Of a stretch of DNA of 64,000 nt, positions 1 through 10,952 are shown piece by piece (position 1 is the first letter of the stretch; each line of letters starts with the position of its first letter). The DNA is from Zhengitettix transpicula (lineage: Eukaryota; Arthropoda; Insecta; Orthoptera; Tetrigidae), in the NCBI GenBank assembly GCA_037074705.1, contig CM073593.1, positions 9,677,001 through 9,741,000 of the forward strand, written 5' to 3'. The translations under genes and the position numbers were made by a program. The notes beneath the pieces were generated by a model. That model was not told where the DNA came from and ran no database searches. It saw only the letters and a program-made list of their open reading frames with translations.

Positions 1-44
<44 letters not shown>
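1..44. repeat. (AT)n microsatellite
   Basis: An alternating AT tract that continues past the left edge of the window. It directly abuts the TG start of the LTR at 45, so it is probably the insertion target of that LTR. Confidence 0.95.
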
Positions 45-47
<3 letters not shown>

Positions 48-974
48 AATGCCTATTAATTAAGGCATTATTTGTAATTGATAATCTAAATTGTTGGAGA
101 AACATTATTGACGGCGGTACCGAACACTACAAGCGACAATGAAGGAGAGTATTGTTGTCTGGGTTGGAAGAAGAAATAGCGCGCACAGAGACGGTGACGG
201 ATTTCAGTCGAGGATGGAGCTAAAATTAATTCTGTTGGAAATCAGAGTTCGTTAGCATTAAGTCTTCGTGGAAGTATAGCTGTGAACAGACCAGAAGTAA
301 AATATTCAAAAAGTATTTCGATACTTGTAGTATAACAGTTAGAACTATTTTTTCTACAAGTTGCAGTCTGCGACATAAGGACATAAATATTCGACGCTAA
401 ACATTTAGAGCGCAGAGTCTAAACTATTACATTCGTGATTTAGACCATTGTCTTCGATTGTGACAGGCAGGCAACTGAATCCAGCAGCTAATAAAATTTG
501 GAACGAGAGAATAACATTTCCTAAACGAACAGTGAACCATTTCGTCAAACTAAAAGTGCTATTAGAATCAGTGTTAAAAATGGCCTGTATATAAAGTGTG
601 TGTGTACGAACGAGCCAAATTTGCCTGAGTACCGTAAGTTAAAATTTCACTGAATTCATATATGTAAACAAAATTAAAAGATAGTATGTCAGATATCGTT
701 CCTTTCTTGTTGATAAAAAAATTGTAAATTAGAAGCAATCTATGTAGGTTAATTTCGTCGACAATTAAATTTAGTTTTGTTAATTGAGGAGTAAAATCTT
801 TCCTTTTAAATTTAATTTTGTGTTCTTTAATTATTGTGAACTATTGCCGTTATCAAACCCAGTTGAGACCCTGAGAGACTGAGATCTTAATTAAATTGTA
901 TATTTGTTTCAAGTATTGCTAAATATTTTTTTTTAAAATTTAATCTTTTTATTTAAGCAACTTATTCTATTATT

Positions 975-977
<3 letters not shown>
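45..977 (+). mobile_element. Solo LTR, family L, copy 1
   Basis: A 933-bp block starting TGTAATGCC and ending TATTACA, the TG...CA form of an LTR, with alternating AT sequence on both sides and no internal retroviral genes. It has a TATATAAAG box at 588-596, a splice-donor-like CCGTAAGTT at 632-640, and a conserved motif near 857-880 (AACCCAGTTGAGACCCTGAG). The span 590-880 aligns by eye with the reverse complement of about 9040-9320, which defines the family. The first 26 bases are nearly palindromic (AATGCCT/AGGCATT). Known Gypsy/errantivirus elements duplicate 4 bp at alternating purine-pyrimidine sites, which would fit, but no coding region proves the superfamily. Confidence 0.7.

Positions 978-979
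<2 letters not shown>

Positions 980-1015
<36 letters not shown>
980..1015. repeat. (AT)n microsatellite
   Basis: An alternating AT tract immediately after the right end of the LTR. With the tract at 1-44 it suggests one dinucleotide repeat that was split by the insertion. Confidence 0.95.
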
Positions 1016-1016
<1 letters not shown>

Positions 1017-1417
1017 GTGTATGGAGTTTTCATTTTCGACAATTACATGTGTTTTAAAAATCTCAGTATTGACCACAGATGAAATTGGATTAATATTGGT
1101 GTACATCCAAATATCTTATAGAAATACAGCACGACACACATTTATATTACTTAAAATAAACTATATACTCAATATTTAAATAATAACATGAATGAAAAAA
1201 ATATTGCGCATAAAATGAAGACGGCTATGGGAAATTTCCAAAAGCTAATGACAAAATTTAAAATTAAATAATTTTGGAGAAATCTATTAATTTTTCTATG
1301 AATTGGCGAATTATTATAATCAATGCAGAAAAGAAACATACAAAATTGAAAAGATGGTAATAAATTAATTACAATAAATTAAAAATATTTTTAAGAAAGA
1401 ATAAATAATTTTTGTTC
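1016..1417. other. AT-rich stretch, no gene seen
   Basis: Stops in all frames and no recognisable motif. A pyrimidine tract and CAG acceptor (TTTTTGTTCCAG) closes it at about 1410-1421, just before the MADF relic. Confidence 0.6.
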
Positions 1418-1890
1418 CAGGAGATGACTAAGAAAAAAATGGAAGAACCTGAAGGACACTTTCAGGAAAAATCCAAAAATCCTTTACAAAATCTGGTTCT
1501 GCCTCCAGCCCTCCACACAAAAAGTGAAAATTTGAAACACTCATGGATTTTACTCGAACTGTCATTAGTCCTAGCCCTATGGTAGAAAATCTGCAGTCCT
1601 CACAACAATGGATGTTGAATATTCCAACAATGACGTAGAAGTACAAGAAGATAGTGTCCAGGAAAACGTGATATTTTCCCGACCTTATCGTTCCGTAAGA
1701 AGAACAAAAAATGAAGCTGTAGAAAAAAGATTGCTTGAGTTCGAAGAGAGGAAAGTAAACGCAATTTTAAATATTGAGAATGAGAGCCAAATAGAGAAGG
1801 GAGAAGACTATCATTTCCTTCCTTTTCATAAGTAAATTAGATGACTGGGAAAGATTAAAGATCCGAAGTGAAATTCAGAATTGCGTATGT
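1418..1890 (+). pseudogene. Broken MADF/BESS (Myb-SANT-like) gene of a PIF/Harbinger element
   Basis: The second MADF helix block is readable across two frames: KKWKNLKDTFRK at about 1434-1469, then SGSASSPPHKK and ETLMDF. An acidic linker and a 75-codon frame from 1608 to 1835 follow, with KRLLEFEERK and EDYHFL, which resemble the region before and within a BESS motif. A TTCCAG acceptor sits directly upstream, as expected if this is a downstream exon. MADF proteins are the DNA-binding accessory proteins of Harbinger transposons, and a Harbinger transposase remnant lies convergently at 1908-2495, which supports the call. Frameshifts and an internal stop make it a relic. A host Adf1-like pseudogene is the alternative. 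Confidence 0.6.
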
Positions 1891-1907
1891 GTGGAATTTC
1901 AAAATCA

Positions 1908-2495
1908 CTAAATAAGAAATGCCCCACGGCAGTATTCCCCACACTTTGGTGGTATTTCTCTTACAAATATTTCCACTTCCTCGGAAGTTCCACTAGGAAA
2001 AAATGACTTGGGTAAACCAAGAGACCCCCAAAAAATTAAGAAACTATGTAGAAAAAATTCCAATGTAACAAAGGTTTTAATAAAATTTGAAATAACAATG
2101 TCTTTCAATACATGGCTTAATGTTATAACCAGTCTCTCTTCTACTGTTACTTGCTGCCGAAGACCCAGCCTTTTCTTCGTTAAACGAATGGATAATTTCT
2201 GCAGCACATAATCAAATGTTCTAACGGTCATTATTGTATATTAAGAAAAACGTGCTTCCTCTTTTCTTAAATCCTTAAAGAGATGGCTGAACTCTCCGTA
2301 ATGCCTTCTACTCCTATTTATGGGGTGAACGCCATAATTCCTTTTGCCTTTCTGCAAAACGCGTTTCCATAAATAGTTGTATTTACTCAAGAAGAGAAGC
2401 TTAGCTACCTCACGCGGTGACTGCGGTAATTTGACGCTCAACAGCTGTGTATCGTACCCCGCCCCGCTCATCCCTTTACGTCTCTGACTCTCCAC
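1908..2495 (-). pseudogene. PIF/Harbinger transposase, N-terminal half, broken
   Basis: Reading from 2495 down, one frame gives NYGVHPINRSRRHYGEFSHL and KDLRKEEARFS. After a frame change near 2235 the next frame gives MTVRTFDYVLQKLSIRLTKK and LGLRQQVTVEERLVITL. This succession (tryptophan-poor N-terminus, F-D-Y-x-L, RQxVTxEERLxITL) is the characteristic N-terminal half of insect Harbinger nucleases. The DDE catalytic half is missing or unreadable below about 1908, so the protein is inactive. The transposase and the MADF gene converge, the usual arrangement in this superfamily. The 3-bp target duplication and terminal repeats were not found. Confidence 0.65.
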
Positions 2496-2558
2496 CTCTC
2501 AAACGCTTACCGCTCGCCGGTTCTATCGTGCCCGAAGCCTTTATGTTTTAAGTGCGCG

Positions 2559-2615
2559 AAACATTTCTCTGTTGTATGTTCCTATCTAATAAGATTCTGT
2601 TTCTTTAGTTTGTTG
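2559..2615. repeat. 57-bp direct repeat, left copy
   Basis: Starts AAACATTTCTCTG and ends TTTAGTTTGTTG. It is identical over 57 bases to 3125-3181. The two copies flank the SINE-like repeat and look like an unusually long target-site duplication. Confidence 0.85.
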
Positions 2616-3124
2616 GGAGAGGAAGGTCTGCGATGGCTATTCTCTCGCAGGCAATACCTGCGAAAGATATTCTCTCGCAGGCAGAACCTTGTAGGAGAGA
2701 TGCCTTTTCCTCTCCGTTTTTGAACTAAGGTTCCCACAAGCCGAGGCACCTCGGCCTGTTCTGAGAGGTGTATGTTCTGGGGTCACAGACCTTGGGCATA
2801 CGGTAAGAGTTGTCCCATTGGAATAGTCGAGGCACGGAGAAGGGAATGCTGCGTCCCCACAGAAAACTTCTCTCCCGTCATCGGAAGGGCGTGGGACAAA
2901 TACCCAATGCCTGACCTACCTGATGCAGTTTTTCCTAGAGTTTTCCCTTCATTACTTTTAGGCGAATGCCGGGTAGGATCCTTAACATATAGCCCGGGGG
3001 CCCTAGTTAACCCTTGGCTACCTTTGTCTACTCTTCCGCATCCCCCCTTTCAAATCCCTTCCTATGCTATTAAAGGGGAGTCGCCCAACGTGGATTACCC
3101 TCATGTAGCCTGTTGCCATAAAAA
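2616..3124 (+). mobile_element. SINE-like interspersed repeat, family S, copy 1
   Basis: About 509 bp ending in an A-run, one of five copies in the window (also 6436-6895, 10427-10930, 37611-37800, 37801-38262). Shared landmarks are CTCTCGCAGGCA at the head, GAACTAAGGTTC, GGGCGTGGGACAA, AGGCGAATGCCGGGTAGGAT, GGGGGCCCTAGTTAACCC and ATTACCCTCATGTAGCC before the A-tail. No intact pol III A/B boxes and no coding capacity conserved between copies were seen, so a SINE or a non-autonomous LINE tail is the best guess. The 127-codon frame at 2772-3155 is the repeat itself, not a gene. Confidence 0.75.
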
Positions 3125-3181
3125 AAACATTTCTCTGTTGTATGTTCCTATCTAATAAGATTCTGTTTCTTTAGTTTGTTG
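3125..3181. repeat. 57-bp direct repeat, right copy
   Basis: An exact copy of 2559-2615, directly after the A-rich tail of the SINE-like repeat. Confidence 0.85.
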
Positions 3182-4020
3182 ATCTACGTTCATTATACCA
3201 TAAACTCTTTGTTGCGGAGAAGAGGTGATAAGAAATACTTGGGACTTTTTGTAGTAATGTGACTAATGAAAGTGATATCTGGACAGCTTCCTTCGAGAGT
3301 TTTTGGCAATGTGCAAGCGAAATTTCAAATAAAGGAATGAGGTTATTTGTCTGAATTTGTTTTTGGATTTCATTATTTCGGGATATCTCCGTTCCGATAA
3401 CGTATTGCAAATTGTTGTGGTGGCTTTGATTGAGACGAAGACGTAATGACGCGGTAACGTTTTTAAAAATCGGATTGATATATCTTCGACATTTTTTGGT
3501 TCATTTTATTTCTCGTGTTGTACAATTCGATCTCTTAATAACAAAAGGTTAAAAAATTCTCCAAATTTCCATAATCCACAGTCCCTTATTCAGAAACTGT
3601 ATTTATTTTGGTTACAGCTTAACTTTTATGTGATAGACTGTTTCTGAACTAAACTATATGACAATGCCCCGCAATCGGACATTGCGTTCATTCGTTACGA
3701 CATATATAAGTGAAATGAACGCCTGATCATGTCCTATTAGGCTCTGTGGATGGGGTCGCAAGTTTCTTATTACATTCATAAAATTTTAATAATAAGTCTG
3801 GAGGTATATCTTTGGGAGCTGAGTGGAAAAAGATCGATGGCGGTTGCTTAAAGACGTCCTTGGGGGTGGATTTTTTTTAAAAAAATTATTTATTTCTGTC
3901 ATTAGAAGAGACATTTAGTTATTGTTTTGACATACAGATTAAAAGTCATGGTGAAAAACTTTCCATTGAAAATTTTTCAAAATTAAAGCTAGAAGTTTGT
4001 TGTGTATTGTTCACGTGAAT
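3182..4020. other. No gene seen
   Basis: AT-rich sequence without a recognisable motif. The last part (about 3960-4020) is probably the 3' untranslated end of the - strand LINE that follows. Confidence 0.5.
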
Positions 4021-6426
4021 CTATTTTTGTAAAAAATCAAGAGGCTTAAATCTTTTGAGCCTAGGCTCTTCGTCATCCGAGTTTAACAGATGTTTTACAA
4101 GTTTGTTTGGATGAACACATAGTCTGTCGTGGTAGCGCACACTGCTGTTATGTATCTCGTCAGTAACGGTGGATAGTCGCAAGTCTTGACGAATTACTAA
4201 TAACCAGGGGGCGTTTACCAAGGATCGCAGTACTTTTTATTGTAACCTCTTTATAATATCGATGTTGGAGCTGCTAGCTGTGCTCAAAAGCTGTATTCCA
4301 TATGTCCAGATTGGCCGAATAGTTGTTTTATAAATTACTATTTTGCTTTCAAGTGAAATCTGTGACTTCCGCCCCATGAGCCAATTTTTCGGAATTTTAG
4401 GCCCAATTGTTTTAGTTTTGTGAATATGTGCTTCCTCCATGTAGGTTCATTCCCAGGTACTTAACTGTTTGTTCCTGAGGTATTGGTTTGTCATTTAGGA
4501 CTACAGTAGGACAAGGACCTCTTCTGATTGTGACTGTTACATTGGTTGATTTAGATTCATTTATATGACTGTGCTAGGTCATTAAGATGCATCTGTAAAT
4601 TCTCAGATGCTATGTTTGGGCCTGTATGGGATAATAGTATCGCTGTATCATCAGCGAATGTAGCAACTGTAGTATTTAATGAGACCGGAAGATCTTCAGT
4701 AAATATGAGATACAACAGCGGCCCCAATAGCGATGTGTTTGCGTCTCTATACCTAACAAAAAAGTGTCTGTCAGTAAGATATGACTTCAGTATTTCAAAA
4801 TAATCGGGGGGTAATACCTTTTTGATTTTAAATAACAAACCATCGTGTCAGACCTTATCAAAGGCCTGCACAATATCGAGAAAAACGCCTGAACAATATT
4901 CTTTATCTTGGAAGCTCTTCATAATTCAGTTTACTATTCTATGGACTTGCTCTATTGTGGAATGGTTTTGGCGAAATCCAAACTGGTGATTAGATATATT
5001 GTTACTTTCCTTATTTATGGGTGCTAGTTTATGAAGTAGTTAATTTTTCAAGAACTTTGTATAGGTTTGGTAATAGGCTGATTGGCCTGTATGATGACAA
5101 CTTTCCTTTTGGTTTTCCAGGCTTATGAATCATAATGATTGTAGCAACTTTCCATTGCTCTGATACATATCGCAGTTTTAGTACCGCATTATATAATTGG
5201 GTAATATACTTGAATCCATTCTCTGGCAATTCTTTAAGAATTTTACCCGTGATTAGATCGTAACCTGGTGATTTGCGAGGATTTAAGTTCGTCAGAATTG
5301 TATTCTTGACTTCACTTGTTTTAAAGTGTTTGATCTGTAGATAGAGTTGAAATGCTGCTTCAAGGTATTGATAAATTTCTTTCTCTACTTCTGCGGTAGT
5401 TTGAGAGTCAAATGGAGTGAAAACTTTCGTTAGGTGTCTTGCAAAAGCCCGAGCTTTGTCACAGTCGTTTGTAGCCCATGTGTTGTCTTCAAGCCGGATA
5501 GGTGGTATATGTTGTTGGGGTTGTTTTAATCTTCTTGTTGCTCACCAGAGTGAGTAGTCAGTGGTTTCAGTAGATGTTAGATGCCTGAGATAGTTTTGTA
5601 TAGATATATTTTTCATACTTCGGATGTTTTTTTTTAAGCTCAGCTGTATGATTATTTAATTTAGTTTTGTCTTCAGAGTGTTGAGATGTTTGCCACCTTC
5701 TACGTTGTCGTCGTTTTTCTGCTATCTTCTTTTTTACCTCGATCGGAGAGGCAGAATCATGTTGCACTGTACTTTTCTGTGATGTTGAATGCCAGGCCGC
5801 TTGTTGAACTATTTGAATAAAAGCTTCCAGTGCTGAAACTAGTTCCTCATTGGATTTCAGTGGTACATCAAGAGCTAACATTTCTTCAATTATTTCTCTG
5901 AAGTGATTCCAATTCGTGTATCTGTTACTTAGGCTGGGATGGCTCGTTTTTAGTAATACTTGATAATTGGGGAGTGATCAGATGAAAGATCTAGGCAGGA
6001 TTCTGCTTTGAGGTAATTTGGATGAATGCCTTTTAAGATACAGAAGTCCAATAGATCCGGCGTTTTGTTCATGTCTGAGGGCCAATGTGTTGGTTCGCCT
6101 GTAGATAAGCAGTGACATCCATTGTTGGTTACTGTCTTCAATAGCTCTCTGCCTTTGGTAGTAGTTATTCTTCATCCCCAGTGCTCATGTTTTCTGTTGT
6201 AATCACCACCTGATATAAACCTGTTTCCAAGTGTGTGAAGAAAATAATCTTCGAAATCGTTATGTTTAATGTTGTGTCTAGGAGGGCAGTAAGTTGCTGA
6301 TATGTTGAGAGGACCTCCCCAATCCTCTATCGTAATCGTGGTGGATTGTAGGTGATGTGGGTTGCATTTAGGCAGCCCGCTATATTTCAAGTAAACCAAT
6401 ACTGAGATCGTTGGTTATATCCAAGC

Positions 6427-6435
6427 AAAATTACT
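6427..6435. repeat. 9-bp target-site duplication (AAAATTACT)
   Basis: AAAATTACT here and again at 6896-6904 flanks SINE-like copy 2. Confidence 0.7.
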
Positions 6436-6895
6436 TTTTTTTAGGGCAACAGGATACATGAGGGTAATCCACGTTGGGCAACTCCCCTTTAATAGCATAG
6501 GAAAGGATTTGAAAGGTGGGATGCGGAAGGGTAGAGGAAGGTAGCCAAGAGTTAACTAGGGCCCCGGGGCTATATTTTAAGGATCCCACCCGGCATTCGC
6601 CTAAAGAAATGCAGGACAAACCCTAGAAAAACCTTCATCCCACGCCCTTCCGACAGCGGGAGAGGAGTTTGCTGTGGGGACGCAGCATTCCCTTCTCAGT
6701 GTCTCGACCAGTTTAGGAGGCAGCTGACCGACTATTCCAATGGGAATAGGGAACAACTCTCACCATATGCCCAAGGTCTGTGACCCCGGAACATACACCT
6801 CTCAGAACAGGCCGAGGTGCCTCGGCTCGTGGGAACCTTAGTTCAAAAATGGAGAGGAAAAGGCATCCCCAAAGGTAACCCCTTCGGGACTAAGG
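6436..6895 (-). mobile_element. SINE-like interspersed repeat, family S, copy 2
   Basis: A reverse-oriented copy of family S: T-run (A-tail) at the low-coordinate side, then the shared landmarks in reverse order down to the head near 6890. It is flanked by AAAATTACT duplications and sits inside the endonuclease domain of the LINE at 4021-6945. It therefore inserted after that LINE. Confidence 0.8.
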
Positions 6896-7095
6896 AAAAT
6901 TACTAATTCGACATCGATGTTTGAATTTAATTTTTGAGAACCAACAGCGAGTTTATTACAATGTGAAACGTATAATGGGTATTTTAGATTACGTAATGAA
7001 TGCGCGTTTTTAAATATTGTGGTATTTGAGTTAGAAGTATTGATACTACTCAGTGTCGAGTATATACTATTTTCTTTCTTGATTTATAATCATAC

Positions 7096-7141
7096 ATGGG
7101 CGGGTACTCTGTGGAATTATATCAAAACTGGCCCAAAATAA
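7096..7141 (+). repeat. 46-bp direct repeat, copy 1
   Basis: Starts ATGGGCGGGTACTCTGTGG and ends GGCCCAAAATAA. It is identical to 7799-7844. The two bracket 657 bp of AT-rich sequence. Confidence 0.85.
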
Positions 7142-7798
7142 ATGTAGTTGCTATTCCAGAGTTTGTCGCGACTTTTAAAGATACTGGCACAGCTACAATT
7201 GAATAAAACCCAATTAATATAAACTAAAGCTTTAAGATTTCAAAACAATAAACATACATTTTACAGTCGGATTTCTTAAAGCAAAAAATAACACGGTTTT
7301 GGTCTCTCACATTTTGTTTAATAAATATAAAGAAATGCAATATTTTGAATGCTTTGAAAACATACAGCTCAATACACACAAATAATAAAATTCGTCTGCA
7401 CGCATTTTCTGTCTAAAGCCTTCGTAGAAGGTTTATGAATAATATAACATTCTTTCTTAGAAACGGAAGTCACTATTTTTTTAGGTAACATTATTTTTTC
7501 AAAACGGAAAACCTATTTAGTGAACTGTATATTTTATAACAATTTATTTGAAATTTATTGAACAGAATCATACACTATCAATATTTGTCAGTAAATTTAC
7601 AATATTCGTCGAAGTACCAGATTACAAAGATACAATAAATTAAATACTAATTTTTAAGGATTGGGTATACAGTAGATCTAATAACAATTATAATAAACCG
7701 AACAATGAAACAAATCGTTTAAAAAATAATCTGTTAGCTGTTAGAAAAAGATACATTTTTAAAATTTAGAACTGATAAAGTCGTGTATTATGCCATAA

Positions 7799-7844
7799 AT
7801 GGGCGGGTACTCTGTGGAATTATATCAAAACTGGCCCAAAATAA
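7799..7844 (+). repeat. 46-bp direct repeat, copy 2
   Basis: Identical to 7096-7141. The GC-richer sequence after it (to about 7910) is not shared with the first copy. Confidence 0.85.
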
Positions 7845-8907
7845 TTACACTGTGAATGGGCATTACCCAGGACCGCCGGGAGTGGGCGTGAACCACAGCA
7901 ATCTCTCAGAGAACTCATTTTCATCATTGTGCCGTTTTTTTATCATTTGCCGTGTATTGAACTATTAAAAATTAAACAACACAAATAAAAACTCTTAAAC
8001 CATACAGTAGCAAAATTTCACACACTTCAACCAGTTGACGTACTATTTTAAAAGTTCGTATTCATCTATAATATTTAAAATTGACAATCTTTACACATTA
8101 CAAGTTAGACAAGATAACGCTAATATTTCAGACTTGCAAGTAAAAAAAATTATTTTTCTAATTAGAATTGTTAAAATTTGATATGTAACTAACATTAAGC
8201 ACACTTTATTTACCTACTGGTACTATACTTTCAACATGACGTGAATATCCTGCGGAAATGTGATTACAATTAGCCAGTAGACATGTCAAAAAAAAGGTCT
8301 CCTCGAGCAAAAGGCTGGTATTTTATTTTCCAACTTTTATATGTTGTTTCCATTAGTGAAAAGTCATGTTTTCCAATTCGAAATGCCTCGGGAAAAGTTT
8401 CTATGGCCTAAAAACCACCGCTTTTCATTTTTTCGCTAATAGCAAAAGGATGAAGCATTCTATTGAAAATAATGTTTAGTAATAAATTGTAGACAATAAG
8501 ATTCTGAATCAAATGGTGTATTCCAGTATGGAATTTGGTTGAACGAAGTGGTAGAAATCGTTCGTCAAATTTACATTGTACGTCATTTGCAAAAAGAATG
8601 CAGTTAGTCATATTTCTAATGCTGATATCTCCAAAATGGTCGGTAGTAAACTAATTTGTCATACAGTAAAGACTTTAGAGAATTCAATTATCTTTCCAAC
8701 GCAGGATCTCGTTTCAAAACACCATAGAGAATGGTCGAAAATACACTCATTTTGCTGGCTGTACAGCTCTAATATTATGGCGCTGAGGGTGAGAGTGACG
8801 ATTACCTGCGTCAGGGCGAAACTTGTCTTTTGTAGAGCAAATAAAATGTTTAAGAGTATTGTCTTTCTAAGCGAAAGAATGAATCCAGCGTTTAAAAGAA
8901 TATCTAT

Positions 8908-10112
8908 TGTAATAACCACAAAAGGGTATAAAATAAAAAAAATATATAAGCTTTGATTTTAACAAACAAATTTATTAACACAAGAAGAATTTACAATTGA
9001 ATTTAATATTCTACTGTTATAATAAGAAACTCTTGCTCTCATGGGTTTCTACTGGGTTTGACAAGGGACAGAATCGAACTATTAAAAAGACCCAACATTT
9101 AAGTTTTAAATTAAACAAAAGTATTTACTAAATTTATTAATGAACTTAACCTATAGATTGCTTCTAACTTTATTATCAAAAGAAGAGAACGACATCTGAC
9201 TGTTATCCTTTAATAACGTTTACATCTGTTAATATTATGCATTCCAACTTACGGTTTCTCAGGTTTACTTCGACTCGTTCTTAAGACACTCACTTTATAG
9301 CCTTGACATTCACTCACTGACTCTAACACAATATCACTGGTTCGCCGTAACACCCCTTGACGTCGTTGGCTGCATCCAGGTCGCCTACCATCGAAGACAG
9401 GTCAAATTCTCCTACTCATACAGATAGAGCTTCTGTATTTTAAAAATGTTTATAGCTGTTATGGTTTTGCTGACTGATGCTGACTGTCGCTGACTGACTA
9501 AATGTCGAGGTTCACCGAACCCCTCTCCTACGCTGATTCTCGCTGACCGTCTCTCGTTCCTCTCCCACGCTAACTGTGTCTGTCTCCTCTCCCACGTTAA
9601 CTCCAACTGTCCAACTGTCCAACTGTCAACAAGTGCCTGGACCCTCATCATCCCAAGTAATTGCGCCATTAGACATGCTTGCAGCTGCAGTATTTCGCCC
9701 CCGCAATTACTCAGGACTTGTCGGCTGCTCTCTTTTGTCCGACTCGCACAAAATCTTTTCTTGCAAGTTCCAAGCACTTGTCAGGCCATTCGTTAGAGAC
9801 AAAAGCCTGCTCTAACATAGCCACTTTGGGAACATCTGCTCGCCCACGTTCTGCGTTACGAATTCTTCACGCCGTTCCCCAAATCAATAATTTACTGGAC
9901 CCGCAATCACTCTTTAGACCTAATTGCCGCACCGTCACACTGTCTACAAATTACGGCTTCCTCTCTGCCGCTCACCAGCACTCATCCTAGATAAATGTCT
10001 TACCGCTCCGTCTTGTCACCTCGTGACAGGACCTGCGGTTACTTTTCCCACGCATTCTCTTTACGACATGTGCGCTGTTTTTAATCCAATGCATTATATT
10101 AAATGCATTACA
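8908..10112 (-). mobile_element. Solo LTR, family L, copy 2
   Basis: On the - strand it starts TGTAATGCATTT (at 10112) and ends GGTTATTACA (at 8908). A 4-bp CTAT duplication lies on both sides (8904-8907 and 10113-10116). Internally it shares with copy 1 the TATAAAG box (about 9292-9298), the splice-donor-like CCGTAAGTT (9245-9253), the AGAAGCAATCTATAGG block (about 9155-9175) and the CAAACCCAGTAGAAACCC block near 9045-9065. At 1205 bp it is longer than the other copies (about 930-990 bp). Reading frames in both directions between 9400 and 10142 are LTR sequence, not genes. Confidence 0.7.
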
Positions 10113-10404
10113 CTATATTTTTTTGCAAGAAAGAAAGTATAGCAAAAGTGCACGGACTCAAATCCCCAGTTGTGATTGCTGTAATGTAATAATGTAATTG
10201 ATGTAACTATACGAAAAGAGCTAAGAAAGCCGAAGGTACAGTGAAGTTCGCGGTGCAACATTATACACAAACAACGAAGTTTACTTCTACAATAACAATA
10301 ATTCGATTCTCATTTTATGTACGTTATAGCAGACTGAACAAACAATTTATTTTACTAACAGTACGTCATAGACATTGACTTTCTATTTTCTACAGCAGAC
10401 CTAA

Positions 10405-10425
10405 GCGTTACACTATGTAACCAAT
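10405..10425. repeat. Probable diverged target-site duplication of SINE-like copy 3
   Basis: The 21-bp segment GCGTTACACTATGTAACCAAT resembles 10931-10952, which begins GCGTTACA and ends GACCAAT. The two flank the repeat exactly. Confidence 0.5.
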
Positions 10426-10426
10426 A

Positions 10427-10930
10427 GCCCGTGAGAGCTGTTGTTAGTACTCGCAGGCAGAACCTTTTAGGAGAGACGGAGAGGGGTTCCTTTGAGGTTG
10501 CCTTCTCCTCTCTCTGCTTTTGAACTAAGGTTCTCTCGGCCTGTTTTGAGAGATGTATGTTCCGGGGTCGCAGGTTTGGGCATACGGTAAGAGTCGTGCG
10601 CTATTCCCATTGGAATAGTCGGCCAGCTGCCTCCTAAACTTGTCGACGCACGGAGAGAGGAATGCTGCTTTCCCACAGCAAACCCCTCTCCCGCCATCAG
10701 AAGGGCGTGGGACAAGTACCTTCTGTCCGACCTACCTGATGCAGGTTTTTTAAGGGGTTTTACCTGCATCACTTTTAGGCAAATGCCGGGTAGGATCCTT
10801 AAACTACAGCCTGAGGGCCCTAGTTAACCCTTGGCTACTTTCCTCTACCCTTCCGCTACCGTCCTTTCAAATCCCTTCGTATTAAAGGGGAGTTGCCACC
10901 ACGTGTAGCCTGTCATTCTCAAAAAAATAT
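10427..10930 (+). mobile_element. SINE-like interspersed repeat, family S, copy 3
   Basis: A full-length + strand copy from the head (GTGAGAGCTGTTG, then CTCGCAGGCAGAACC) to the tail (ACGTGTAGCCTGTC, then A-rich). It carries all family landmarks, including AAATGCCGGGTAGGATCC and GGGCCCTAGTTAACCC. The reverse frame at 10467-10772 is its shadow. Confidence 0.8.
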
Positions 10931-10952
10931 GCGTTACAGTTTGATGACCAAT

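Larger units (their letters stand above)
4021..6945 (-). pseudogene. Jockey-type LINE ORF2 (endonuclease-reverse transcriptase), broken
   Basis: Read from high to low coordinates. An apurinic-type endonuclease starts at about 6945 (NIDVELVI), is interrupted by the SINE-like insertion at 6436-6895, and continues at 6399-5950 with the catalytic-region blocks FISGGDYN and SSDHSPI. A basic linker lies at 5881-5567. Reverse transcriptase blocks follow: IHKPGKPKGKLSSYRPISLL at 5140-5080, and the active site [10 protein letters not shown] near 4660. The C-terminal blocks RPIWTYGIQL and MVNAPW lie at about 4310 and 4221. At about 4725 the conserved GVPQGS loop is deleted. Many stops and frameshifts break it into seven or more pieces, so it is dead. 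The order is typical of Jockey-clade LINEs. ORF1 was not seen. Confidence 0.85.
6946..8907. other. No gene seen; contains a 46-bp direct repeat pair
   Basis: AT-rich DNA. The 61-codon frame at 7783 and the 126-codon frame at 8576-8956 show no motif or domain pattern. The only structure is an exact 46-bp repeat at 7096-7141 and 7799-7844. Confidence 0.5.

Noticed and set aside
2772..3155. 127-codon + strand reading frame
   Set aside because: Lies entirely within SINE-like copy 1 and is not conserved as a frame in the other copies.
6431..6619. 62-codon - strand frame similar to the one at 2772-3155
   Set aside because: The similarity comes from both lying in family S repeats. Stops and shifts differ, so there is no shared protein.
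8576..8956. 126-codon + strand frame with an overlapping - strand frame
   Set aside because: No domain pattern, both strands equally open, and its end runs into the LTR at 8908.
9412..10142. Several 70-120-codon frames on both strands
   Set aside because: Inside LTR copy 2. The openness comes from its GC-richer U3 region, with no motif.
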